64,000 bases of DNA from Sporodiniella umbellata (lineage: Eukaryota; Mucoromycota; Mucoromycetes; Mucorales; Rhizopodaceae). How positions within the stretch are numbered: position 1 is the stretch's first letter; each line of letters begins with the position of its first letter. The notes under the pieces are model-generated. The model had not been told where the DNA came from and did no database searches. It saw only the letters and a list, made by a program, of their open reading frames with translations. The position numbers and the translations under genes were made by a program. Location: contig JAIXMR010000003.1 in NCBI GenBank assembly GCA_025677835.1, positions 310,001 through 374,000 on the forward strand, given 5' to 3'. Below are positions 23,036 through 35,420 of this stretch, one piece after another.

Positions 23036-26000
23036 ATGTCTCCCAACTACAACATTGCATCGCCTAGTCGACGAAAACGTTTTGAAGCTTTAAAGGAGCT
23101 CCCTTGGACTGTAGATAATACTGACAGCCGTGTGATTCATTTCGGTTTGACTGTAAAATAAGAGTCGAATGCAAACACCGAAATGATTTCAGATGGATCT
23201 AATGTTTTTTATAGTCAACACCAAAGAGTATATTGAAAGGTAGCCGTACACCGCAAAGATATGAACACAAGTAAAATTTTTGGACGCTACTATATAAAAA
23301 AACCCAACCACTTTTTTTTATCTCTGTCTTAGTCAAACCCAACAGGAACGTGCTACCCGGGAGTACCGGAACCGAAGAGTCAGCTTTGCAGCCGCCTCTA
23401 GTTTAAGGTAATAAACAGTAGGTTAGAATATACAGAGACATGTTAATGCTATCAAAAAATTCATCAGATTATTTAATCAAGAAGATACAATTGAGTTCAG
23501 CTACAACAGTGAAGACGATCTGTTTGCACAACCTGAGCCTATCCGAGACATGTTAGACTCGCCTGTGCGTTTTGATAGGTAACGAAAGTACATCTACAAA
23601 GATCAGTACTGATTTGATTCGCTTTAGAGGCTCTTCTTTGTCTATACTTTCAGGGTCGCCATCAGACAGAAGAAGAAGGTGACAAGCAATGGGTATGTTT
23701 ACTATTTGTTTTCTTACCTACTTTAATTACAGGCGGCGGGATATTTTTGGAACACCTCCCGACCAAAGATCTACCTATGCTCTGTACAAAGATGATGTTG
23801 ACGATGAAGACTCTGACCTTGATATATCGCAATTTCTGACAAAGCCAAAGAATTCTAGAAATCCATTTACTGAAGACGATGACTCGGAAGAAAACAAAGA
23901 GCAAGATTTAGAAGTCAATACCGAGCTCAATCCTTTTGCAGAGGAAGACACAACAACAGAGTCGGAAATATTTGCCGACTATTCTTCTACAGACGATTAT
24001 AAAGATACAGCAGTTAGAACGGAAAAGGAATCAGCAGAAGAAAATACAGAAGCATATATCCATCAAGACTCGGATAAACCGAGCATTCAACAAAAACAAA
24101 GCGAAGCTGAAGTTAAATATCAAGAGGAAGAGGAGGAGGAGGAAGAAGATGTAGCCATGGTTATAGACTCTGACGAAGAGTACACAAACGATTATCCTCC
24201 ACAACCAACAAATTCATATGTAGCATCAGAAAATCAAAGCGCCGGTTATGAAAGCGATTCAAGGATGGATATTACTCAAGAGCTTAAGGGTGGTGATTTA
24301 GATATGCAAATTACTCAGGAGCATAAAGACAACGAATATGAAATGCAAATTACCCAAGAGTACAAGGATGATGACTTTGAAATGCAACTCACTCAAGAAA
24401 TCGCCACACAAACACCACGAATAAATTATGCAAGTAGTCCAGATATAACTACTTCGATTACAATGCTACCATGGAGTGAACATAGTATGCCACTGTAATA
24501 GCTTCATAGCTGGCTACTCACTATTTTTTTTATTAGGACTTTTACAAAACGAATCCCCGCACCCCGAGCTTTTTGCACCTATTGTTGATGTAAGAAAAAA
24601 ATCCTCTTTTTATTTATTTTGTTAACGTTTAACAGGATTTTGAACAAATAAGCGTGAAAGACTTTTTCCAAATTGTAGGCATCACGTTTACACAGGAGAC
24701 TCCTTTGAACAATGCAAGAATACAGGATATAGAAGCCACCAGCGGTACCTCTTTTTTTTTTCTTTTTTTTTGGAAAAAAAAAGTCTTTTGCTAATACTAA
24801 ACCTTTCTTGCTAAAATCAGAGCGCATTGAAGTTGATAGGCAGGCTGCTGCTGCTGCCTTCATTCTACCGCAACTAGAGTTATATCAAAATGTATATGAT
24901 AAAACTCTAAAAATCACATTCTGACTACCTTTTCTATGTACATTAATAGATGATGGAAGATATGGAGGCAGATATTGAAATAAGTAAAGAAAAAACAGAA
25001 GAAATTGAGGAACGCGTGAACAAGTGTAACCCTCCTTTTTTCTCTGATCACTCGAATGCCGACGATAACACGCAACGTGAAATGGAGTTTGAATATAGAC
25101 GAATAAAGCAACTCTCAGAGAAAAAGTCCCTCGAAAAATGGTATGAGTGGTGGGGAAACGCACTTGATATACACATAAAAAAACTTGAAGGAAACCGTGA
25201 TCGACTTCTAGAGGACAAAAAGTTATTGGAAAGCTTAGATTTACAGCTACGCCATAACCTACCACACTTACTTGACCATCAAAACCAAGTGGCTGCATCG
25301 TTTGGAAAGGCCCGCGAAAAAGAAATGAAGTATCAAAGCTTCGATCACATTAAGCTATCAAAACTACAAAATGAAATTGAGCACCAACGGTAGTCTTACA
25401 CAGGAAACAGAAGAATCACCTATTTATTTATTTTTTAGCCGGTCGATTGAGTCGTTTCATAAAGAGCTAAAAGACCTCGAAATGAAAGAAAATGAGCTGT
25501 TAGAAAAAATAAAAACATTGGATAGTCGCAAAACACAGCTCAAGCACCAGACAGTTCAAACAAAGCAAACAATAAAAGACAACAAGAAAGTAACAGAGAG
25601 CGACTTAGTCGACATTCAGAAAAACTATTACAACGCCTGTACGATTCGCGGCTGGAGACTTTTAAAAGTCGATAAAAACAGAATAGAAATTATGTTTGGA
25701 GACGATCTGAAAGTAAAATTAGATAGTGAGGGGTTACAAAGCAAACAGCCCGAGGATTTATCTTTTCAAATATCAACTAAGAAAGAAAAAGAGCTTGGAA
25801 GTTTGATCGCCCTAGCAAAAGGATTAAATGCAATTCTGGAACACGAGATGGATGTAATAAAGGTTATATTAACTAAACATTAAACAAAGCTATTATAAAC
25901 ACATTTGTAGATTGCTCGGAGAACTGTGGTCTACTGGAACAAGCTAAAACTAATCAACGATGTACTAAATAATGCAAAGCTATACTATAGAGTCTACATT

Positions 26001-26326
26001 GAGTCATTCGAGGCAGTCGAAGTCAAAGACATTGGTGTCAAAATTTATATTTCCGCTTTAGACCGTGAAAGTAAATCAATGGTTAATATTTACTTTAATA
26101 TTAAGGTGGAAAATATGTTAAAATTCCCGTACATGGATCTCTCTTCTATTGATATACAAGTGGAATACAACGACTCTCTGTAGGGAATAAATTAAAAAAA
26201 TCAAATACTTCACTAACGGTCTTCTTTCTGGTTAGAGCTGTTAGCGCAAAGCAAGCTTTTGAAGAGTTAATGAAAAAGAATGGCTTGCTAGACATTGTAG
26301 ACTCTATTGCTAGTTTATTTGAATAA
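23036..26326 (+). CDS. KNL1: Kinetochore scaffold KNL1 / Spc105 / Spc7
   Basis: Thirteen exons (23036-23152, 23215-23270, 23333-23407, 23468-23578, 23628-23678, 23733-24484, 24537-24589, 24636-24744, 24821-24891, 24950-25389, 25439-25862, 25911-26179, 26236-26326) join with consistent phases to 872 residues. Near the N-terminus are both PP1-binding motifs, SILK at residues 44-47 and RVSF at 73-76. The middle is acidic with a Glu-rich run and four MELT-like motifs from residue 315. From about residue 405 is the Spc7 domain (ISVKDFFQIVGITF), then a long coiled coil, then a C-terminal RWD-type region (NACTIRGWRLLKVDKNRIEI, NAKLYYRVYIES). KNL1 is the KMN network subunit that recruits Bub3-Bub1 through phosphorylated MELT motifs, binds PP1 and contacts MIS12. 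Confidence 0.95.
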
Positions 26327-26691
26327 AGGCTTTAGCTAGCACGATACCTTAAGAACATGTCATAGTAACGTGTGTCATAAAACCACTTCCTCAAAAACCA
26401 AATCCGATAGCTTCTAACGAAATCAAAATATAAGCTATTAATTACGATAGCTTATGAAGAGTTCATAAACGCTTCGAGTAGTAGTGTAAAAATACTTAAA
26501 TTCTAAGTTTTTTTTTTAGATATCAGAATACTCTAGTAAGAGAGCCGGTAATTGCTATAATTCCGGTACTAAGGGAAAAAACCTTTTAAATACAATATAT
26601 TTATCTATCTATGTTTTATTATTCACTGTTGTATTTTCTTGAACAGTACTACATCTAATATTTATATATACAAGTACATTAAAGAAATTTA
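26327..26691. other. Convergent intergenic region KNL1/NF1
   Basis: About 365 bp between two facing stop codons. AT-rich, holding both 3' ends. A repeated TAGCTT/AAGCTA theme occurs around 26408-26455, without a clear function. Confidence 0.6.
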
Positions 26692-29600
26692 CTAAGAAAT
26701 GATTTTTTCCATTATTTCGCTCGCTAATCTAGCGCTTTCTGGGTAGTTTGAGCTCGAAGATCCAATATTAGAGTCATATAAAGCAGAAAACCCAAATTGG
26801 TTTAACAAGTCTTGCTGCGACGCTCGGTTCTTGACATTTTGGAAAGCAGGATTCGAGCATGCAGTAATCAGAATGGATTTGACAGACTCAATCAAGTGTT
26901 GAGACTGACTACTTGTAGCAATTTGGTTCATTCTTGGTAGCAATGATTCATATCTAAAACAGAAACAAAGTCAGAAATACGTATGTGTTGGAATTCGCTT
27001 ACATTAGTGCAAATACATCTGGTATAGAAGTAGCTGCTTCCGATAAAAGATCGTAAATGAATATCCTTTCAGCCTCTGTATCAGATGCATTCAGCATTGT
27101 AGATAGTAGCGAAATAAAAAGAAGTGCTGTTGTTGTATCAGGTATATCAATTTTGTCAAATATTCCTTCGTATGTTTTGCCGTTTCCAACTATTTCAAAG
27201 TCTATAACCCCACAAAGCTCTAACAATTCATTGATAGAATCGTTCTTAACAGCAATTGGGAGTAGTATAGCAACATATCCTAGAGTTTTGGAATCTATAA
27301 CGCCATCCCCTTCCTTTGAATAATTTTTATAGCTTTGTTTGCGCTCAATATCTATAAAAGTACAGAGACAAGAATACACCAAAGACTTAGCGTCGCCATG
27401 CTGTAGTCCCTTCATTATGATACCGGCAATTGCAATTGAAAAGTTTGAACTGAAGTTAACTCCACATAGTCTATCTAATTGGTTCGCAGCATCTTCAATA
27501 GGAAATCTAGCAGCCAACAGTACTTCAGACGCACTGTTTTCGCCAGAAAAAAAACCGTTGTTGTCTAATGATCTGAAAACCGCTTCTAGAAGTTCTACTG
27601 CGAGCGAAAATATTGTAGGTCGATTAAGCTCTACTAAAGCAACAGCCACCCAAAATAGTTGAAGAAGATAAACTGAATGGCTTGGTAGGTTTCCAACAAC
27701 GTTTTTTAAACAGATTATTATACTAGTTACAAGGCCAGTATCTGATTCGCTAAATATAGACAAAGCGCCTCGAAGAGCCACTAATATTTGGTATAACAAG
27801 TCGTCGTCAATTTCTTCTCTTCCTAAGTGTCCCAAAATAACAAATGCTCTTGGTTGCACTGCTGGGTTGAATTGAAAAGCTGTGCTTGCAACCAAGCTCA
27901 TCCATCTAGCCCTCCAACAATTTGCCATGTCTAGACATAATACGAAATCAGTCAAAAGCTGTTGATATTATACGGGTATAATCTTCTTTTACCTATATTT
28001 GGAGCAGCAATAGTTAGGACATCTGAGAGCCTAGAGACAATTGTTTCTAGAGAAGTTAAAGATATTGATTCCACAGTGTCATTAAGGGTTTCGGGGCTAA
28101 TATCAAATGCACTAGAATTGGTTCTGTTTAAACCGAAAAGAAGTCGATTTTTTGAGTCAGATAGTTCTGTGAGATTAATTTGAAGCTTTTTAACACAGTC
28201 TGTAGATAGAGGAATACGAGTACAAAGAGACTGAATCGTATTGATTATAATGCCATGTACAGAAGCCCTAACTAGAGTAGGTCCAATACCGACTACAAGA
28301 GACACAATATAAAACAGTTCTGGCACAATACGCTTAATAGGGCCCTGATGGTTGAATGAAAGCATAAGTACAAAACGAAGAAGGATAGCAATTTCTGGCC
28401 AAGTTTCATGCTCTGTCAGGGTTCTTGTTGGTTTGAACGATGTACGATATAGTGCTTTTCTTAGCGACGACGCCAGTTTAGCACGGATGCTTACACTTGA
28501 TAAAGTCACCAAAGTATCTGCCAGAACCTCTGCTTGGACGGATCCAACACCGTGCTTGTTGGAAACCTCAATAAACGTTTCAATCACCAAACCGAGTATG
28601 TCATCAACTTCGGCAATAGCGCTCCATATTTTTGATTGAACTAGTTTAGTCATCTATATACAAAAATGGTCAAAAACGCTGCAACAATTACTCTTTGTAC
28701 GCTACCTGTCCATCGATAGTAAGGTCAATCAGTTGTTTTAGAATTTCTTTAGTTTTAGCAGTATCTGTAGTTGAGTTTTCGCAATAAAGTGATAGATTTG
28801 GCAACCAGGGCACCATATATAGTAAAGTCAGATACCTGCCGCTATCTTCAGACTTTGAAAAGCCCATCACGCACTCATTCAAAAATTCAAGAGTTAAAGA
28901 TGGCTCTTTTTCAGCTATCTTTTGACTAATATATACAATAAAGTCTGTACTATTTGATGGTAAACACAAATCTTGTAACGAAGGAATTTAGAAAAAGTGA
29001 TACAAATTCTACACTTCTATACTACCTTTAGCCTCCAGTAATTGCTTTCCAACGTCAAAGTTAAATGCTCTGCTAAGCGCATAAAGCAACTTGTATGAAG
29101 ACAGCCTCAGCCCTGGGTCTTCGCTGCCAAGATTTAGAAGAGACATATTCAAAAGTCTTCCAGGAACATCTTTAGGGCGAATTGTCCGCTCGGTTATAGC
29201 TGCCGCTCGAGAAGCTTCGTATCGGCGTTTGCTTTGACGAATGGTATTGACAATTATATCTTTTTTGGGGGAGCTAAAAGTATATACGGACGCGTCTCGA
29301 GTAGTCTTAAAACTAAATTCATTTGTTGAGCTGCTTCCAGAAGAATCGTGCTGGAACGAGCCTATTTGGTCTATTTCTGAAATATGAAAGACATCGTTGA
29401 CAATAGATTGAAGCCCATAGGGCATCTCTTGTTTACGAACAGTCGCGACCTGAATATACTCTGCATTTACTTTGACTGTAAGCGTTGTTTGAGATCTAAA
29501 CTGTATCTGCCTATATACCGGGAAGAAGACTGCACTGGGGTCTCTTTCTAAGCTTACTATTAATAAAAAAAAACTTGGTGAATATCTGAAGCAATTCAAC

Positions 29601-32600
29601 ACGTTTAGTTTCCAAGCTACCTGTTACTTCAGGAAGCTTTATCTCAGATGTTGGTATGAATTCTTGTAGTTCTGCAAGTGTTGCAGCAAAGACTGTTTTC
29701 TTTGCAAGTCTTTGGGTCAAGAACTGCAAGGGCGACTTTCTTAAGTATGTTCTCAGATAAGTGTTAGGGTTGTAAAGGTAAAGAGTCGAGATATTTGTAT
29801 ACACATGTTCTGACAGTAACTGCATAAACTGGTTGAGCCATTGATGCGGTATTTCATTGTTTTTAGTAAGCAGTGTATAATCAATTAATATTTCAAACGG
29901 TTGAGTAGCTGCAGTTTCTATTGTCTAGTAAGAGAAAAAGTTACTTTTGTTTCATTTTATGGTTTTAACTACAATTAACCCTACCTGAACCATATGATAA
30001 ATGAGCAGTTCTAAGTCAAGTTTATCGACTTCAATATTGCGCATAATCATATATACAATACGTCTTCCAGCTTTAGACACACCGCCTTCATATATTATGT
30101 TACTAGAGACAAGGGAATCGACATTCTTTTGGCTGTTTTTTTTCATGAAATCTGTATAAAATTTGCTGGAGTTGGTATAAATAATCTTTTTGGCTGATGG
30201 CGTATCTTTGTTGGAAATTTTAGGTGGGCGTCCAAGCTGTGCAAGGATGTTTGCAAAACGGTCAAATTCACGCTTCCATTTGCTTAGATATTCTCGGTCA
30301 TGCGAGTTATTTAACCCGCGCGCTGAGACTTCCTTTGATATGTTTTCTATATTTTCGGCTAACAAGTAATGCAGCATTGCATAATTTTTTTCATTCATCT
30401 CGTATGGCACACTATGGGACTCTGCTGACTCTTTTGGGTGCTCTGGCAGTTTTGATATCTCTCGCAAGAAGCTGGCCACTCTGTAAATGTTGGTCGACAA
30501 GAAATCGTTCAATCCAATCATATACGTTTCTTTTGATCCAAACAAGATATTGTTTGCAAGATTTTGTATTACTTTTGTAGCCATAAGGAAACCGCGGCGT
30601 AAGTCGCGCGGAACAGATGTTGAGCTTTTGACCAAAACATCAGATTCAGGGGCGACAATAGCTGGACAAAAGAATCTTAAAAAAATAAAAGATCCTACTG
30701 CAGTATGTTTTGACTCAGGAAATCGTTCCCTCACTGAAGTAGCAATGTGGTTACAAATCTCCCTAAACGACTGAGGAGCAAGGTCCACAGAACCACATAT
30801 AGCCTGTAGAAACATTTCTGTAATTTCAATTACATTATTCTTGTTTTTTTTGACGTCTTCACTTTGTTCCAGCTTGGTGGGATCCATTTCGAAGCACCGG
30901 CCCTCTCGAGGCCGCTCATAGATCTTTTGAAAGACTGGCAATAACACAGTCTTTACGTAACCACCGCCGTGCTCTTTCGTATAAGCTGATAGCAAGCGGG
31001 TAGCGATACTTGTTCTTCTAAACAAATCGGCTTCATTTTCTATGTAGGTATAGAATATGATTATCTTGTTAGTGTTTCTTTTTTTTTTTTGCAGGAAATT
31101 TAATGTGATTCTAACCTGTATTCTCGATTTCTCTTTTTATGACTTCTTTTAAAAGCTCCATTGTTCTGCTTCTGGAAGCATAACAAGCCAATAAAACGTT
31201 AGAGACATCATCCGTATCAGCCGACGGACAAACTTTACAGAGTGATAGACCAATATCTAAATCCGAGTAGACCATTACCTAAAACAAAAGCAGAAATATA
31301 TTTAAAATCATTGATGCAAAAAAAAAAAAAGATGGAGAGCAAGAAACCTACATCTATCAGTTTCTCGTATCTATCAGTGACGACGGTTTCCGATAACGTT
31401 TCAAATTCTGTTCCTTGGTTGAGTATATTTGCTAGAACCTCCATAAAAGCAGCTCTAGTACTTGTATCCTCATGATATCCCATTGAAAATGAATATTTTA
31501 ATCCTGCATCTACATTTGCACTTAAAAGGTTTGATAAGGCTAGAATGGAAAACGTTTTCAAAGGAGTCATTTCAGAGCTCTAGTTTGACAAAGTTAAAAC
31601 GAAGAACACTGTATAACAAATTCAACTTACAGTTCTAAACTCGATACTATTGTGAGATTTGGAAGATGATTCTGACTGTAAATTTAAAAAATAAATGAAT
31701 TAACCATAGCTTAAAAAGGATTACTTTCTTGTTTTACCTCTAGTACGCGACATCTGTTTAGAATTTTAAAGAAGTAGGAAAAGTACTTGAAAAATATTTT
31801 GCTTTTTGATTGCGTTGAGTTAGGCCCTTGGTGAGACTCCAGAGGTTGAAGCGGAAGTTGATGTAACAGAGTAACAATTGTTTTTAAACAAGTAATGTCC
31901 AGATCCTTTTGAAGCTTTTCAAGTTGGGAATGATCATTAGAATATTGAGGCTGCATAAAAGGTTTCTAAAATACACTATAAGTAACCAAAGTTCAGACTA
32001 GCTACAAACACTTTACCTTCGCCAAAGAATAATCGCTTGTCCACTCAGCAATAATTTCCAACAGCTTGTTTCTTAGCTTAAACTCTTGTCTGAGAGTGAT
32101 GTTGTCCTTTTTTAGAATCATAACTTCAATTAGGTGACACAATTTGATTTTCATTTTCATTGAGCCTGAATCTTTAGGTAGCTTATTGACATAAAAGGCA
32201 CATAGGCTGATCAAGTTACTAAAGTCCACTAAAAACAAGTTTTCTGTGTTTTCGGACAATCTTTCCATAATCAACTTAAGCACCGAAACAGCTTGGTCAA
32301 CAAAGAGTGTGTACTGGGGCGAGCATATGGGTTCACTTTTGTCGTCTTGCGAAAAACACTGTGATACAGTTTCTTCTAAATTATGGAAGGTGATGGGGTA
32401 TAAAGTTGGTGACAAGTCATTTCCAATAATTTCTCTGATCCACTCTCTAGCCATTAAGTGATCACAAGCTAAAAGCTCTACCATGTCGGTTGTAAACTTT
32501 TCAACCAGGCTTGATGAATCAGTCATTACAGAGCGATAACCGCTACTACCACTGCTACTGATCTGGCTGTTTGTAAATTCATCGTTTTGAGCTACAGTAA

Positions 32601-35420
32601 AGCAGACACCACCCAAAGCAGCAAGAAAGCCAGCATAATTTTGCCACTCAGTATACCGGCCCTCGTCTGTTTTTTCATGACGGACTGATATAGTATTAAT
32701 AGAAGGTGCGGGATTACTTCGTCCAGGAGCATTTCGCAGTTTATCTTGCCAACCACCGCTCTTTTTAGAATGTTCTGATGCTTCTTCCCGAGTTTCCTCT
32801 ATAGGTCGAAGAATCGTTGGTGTCATCGACTTCCACCTTCTCCATGCCTCTTCCCAAGCGGCTAGTATGCCTGGAGAACCCACATTAGCTGTACGTAAAA
32901 GCTGGCGGATACGACGCTGTTGCGATTTTCGGCCGGCTACTAAATTAGCCTGGTTTCCAAGCTGTACATAACAATTCATATTTTGAGCAATCGATGTTGA
33001 CGAAGGTTGGTATTCATCAAGGTTTTCGGCCAATTGTACTTCGATGCATAGTAATCCAAAACATTCTGTTGCAAGTGTACATATAGATGTGTCCGATGAG
33101 CAAAGTATAATGAGAAGGGCCACCTCAAGTGTCACAGAAGCGTGCCACCTTTCTTTTATGTCTGCTCCTTTTGTGGCCATATCGCGATGTTTTCGTAAAA
33201 ACTCGTTGCTCTGTGTAAGTAAGCGTTTCAAAAGTTCCAAAAGCGACTTCGACTCACTACTTTTTTCGTCCAAAAGCTTTTTAGCTAAAGTATATAATAC
33301 TTGTGACGATATTTTCCAAAACGGTTCCATAAATGCACCAGGCTGTCCCCATTGAGGAATGGTGTCTGGAGCGTAAAGCTTGGTCAAACAATCTGATGCT
33401 GCGTCTCTCAGAGAGGAATTATAATCGTTAGTATATTTTGCGATGGCTACCATTAGCGATGCATTTTGCTCCAAGCGTCCAGCACTGTCGCCTAGAATTG
33501 CAAACTGTGGATCAGCCTGATACAAATGTAGAACATCCAGAACTGACTCCAGTCTTTCAGGTACAACTGTTTTAGTATCTCTTCTTGGACGTACCCCTGA
33601 CTTTCGCGAGGTTTGACTAGCTGTATCTGGCTTATCACGGATTTCAAGCTGAACGCTTTCTAGAAAGAGAGCACGGATTCTACTGCACAATGTATTATAA
33701 AGCTTTGACACAGGCGCTATCCATGGTAATCTGTTTTGTTCTGACACAATTATTACGGCAGCCTTGAGTACACCTGTTTTGAACATAACAGGGGCAGTGA
33801 ACTCAAAGCAAGAAGGTATCAATCTATTTACTGTTTTCTCAGGATCTAGTCGAAACAAAGCTACGATACAACTGGACATAAGACCCTGATAATCTACATA
33901 GACTCCCAAACTGTTTGCTCGTTGCTCTGTGACACCAGTTCGGTTAGAATCAAAAAGCTTGTCTATCAGCTCAGTTTCAATATCAGGCACAATTTGGCGA
34001 ATGGCAGTCATGTCGTTTTTTGAAACATAGGTAGCAGCACGACAAATATCTACATAGCAAATAGCAGCTAGTTCAGCCATGCGTTCAGCTTTCATTGCTT
34101 TTTGTAGAGAGCTTAAAAATGCAGCCTATAAGGGTCAATGTTAGATTTTCATTGCATAAAAGAAGGGATGACTACTTTTTTACTGTGTCCATTTCCTCCA
34201 ATCATCGAAGTGGAAAGCATAATGTCTGGACAAAGAACAAGAAGCATAGTTTGTACTGGCCAATAAATGGCCTTCTTCTTTGCAGTATCTGCAAGCGAAT
34301 TGAATATATCGAATAGTAGTTCTGGTGTACCATCCATTCGCTTTTGGTTGTGACATAAAAACATGAATTCCGCTGTATAATTTTCAATCCAATTCCAAAT
34401 TGCCTTTCTCAATGTGATAGCTACTAGCTGCTGAATGGACTTTTTCAGATTTAACATTGAAGTACACAATTCTATAAAGTGAGCTTAATATTTCTGAAGT
34501 TCTGGCGCTATGCTACCTGTCAAAACCATGCTCAATCGTTTCGAATTTAGCGAGACGTTTTCAAGTGCTGCAAGATCTGCTATCTCTGTCACCTCTTCTC
34601 CGGCTGATTTTAGTTGCAATAGTCTTCCTTTGAATTTACTGAACACTACATCCCAATTACTAGCACTGGCATACGTTATGATGCGACCTGCAGTCTCACA
34701 AATCTCTTCATACACAGACGTTGGGGAGGTTGCATTTCTAAGCATGCTTGCTCCTTGTTCTCGGTCTTCAATAGTTGCTCCAAATAACGACAAAAACCGG
34801 AACATAAGACTAATGAGATACTTAGCAAAAGTATCATCGAGAGGTGGTGGATCAATGTGTATAGGCGGAACACCTTCTAGCGTTTCGAGAAAACTGGTAT
34901 CTGTTCTCTGCAATGCTGGTCGTTTTGGTGCGTTTTTCTGCATAGCTTGGTGATACTTCCATTGATGATGCAAACAGGCTGACAATACACGCAACATAAA
35001 GAGCTGGGATTTATGTGTAGCCTGTGCTTGACCATCGTTTCGGGACTATAGGAAACCTTCAATTTTTTTCTGAGTAACCTTATTTTTGAGTTACCTTGGA
35101 AGATAAATTTTCGATTGCGTTGGTTACCGTAGATGCAACTGTCGAAAGTCTATATTTAGACAGCTCTATCAATGCTGCAACTATAAAATAAATTGTGATA
35201 AGTTTTTAGAAACAATAGCGAAAGATTATAGCGATAGTACCTCTGGATCATTTTAGAAATGAATGACAAAAATTAAGTAAATTAGTAATTCGAGAGATTC
35301 TTTTTGTTTAATGTATGAACATATATAGTTATGTAATTACGTTTGTTGTATCAAAGGATCATGTTGTAAAGAGTCGTACTCGTTTCCGTCCGTAGTTAGT
35401 AGCTATTAAACGTAAAAGTT
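26692..35420 (-). CDS. NF1: Neurofibromin-type RasGAP (NF1/Ira homologue)
   Basis: A large gene of about 2600 residues. Exons: 35180-35095, 35045-34517, 34471-34176, 34125-32017, 31965-31738, 31675-31631, 31579-31352, 31278-31116, 31039-29985, 29924-29621, 29556-29026, 28971-28706, 28653 to about 27993, 27958-27003, 26953-26692. The GAP domain begins at 31039: DLFRRTSIATRLL carries the arginine finger and FLRFFCPAIVAPE the FLR/PAIV core. After it comes a Sec14-like segment (PFEILIDYTLLTKNNEIPHQ), then PH-like and ARM/HEAT-like helical regions up to RWMSLVASTAFQFNP. It would switch off Ras and so restrain cAMP and polarity signalling. Two places are unresolved: the first exon (coding starts somewhere near 35300-35430) and the joint between 27993 and 27958, which does not keep frame with a normal intron. 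Confidence 0.92.
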
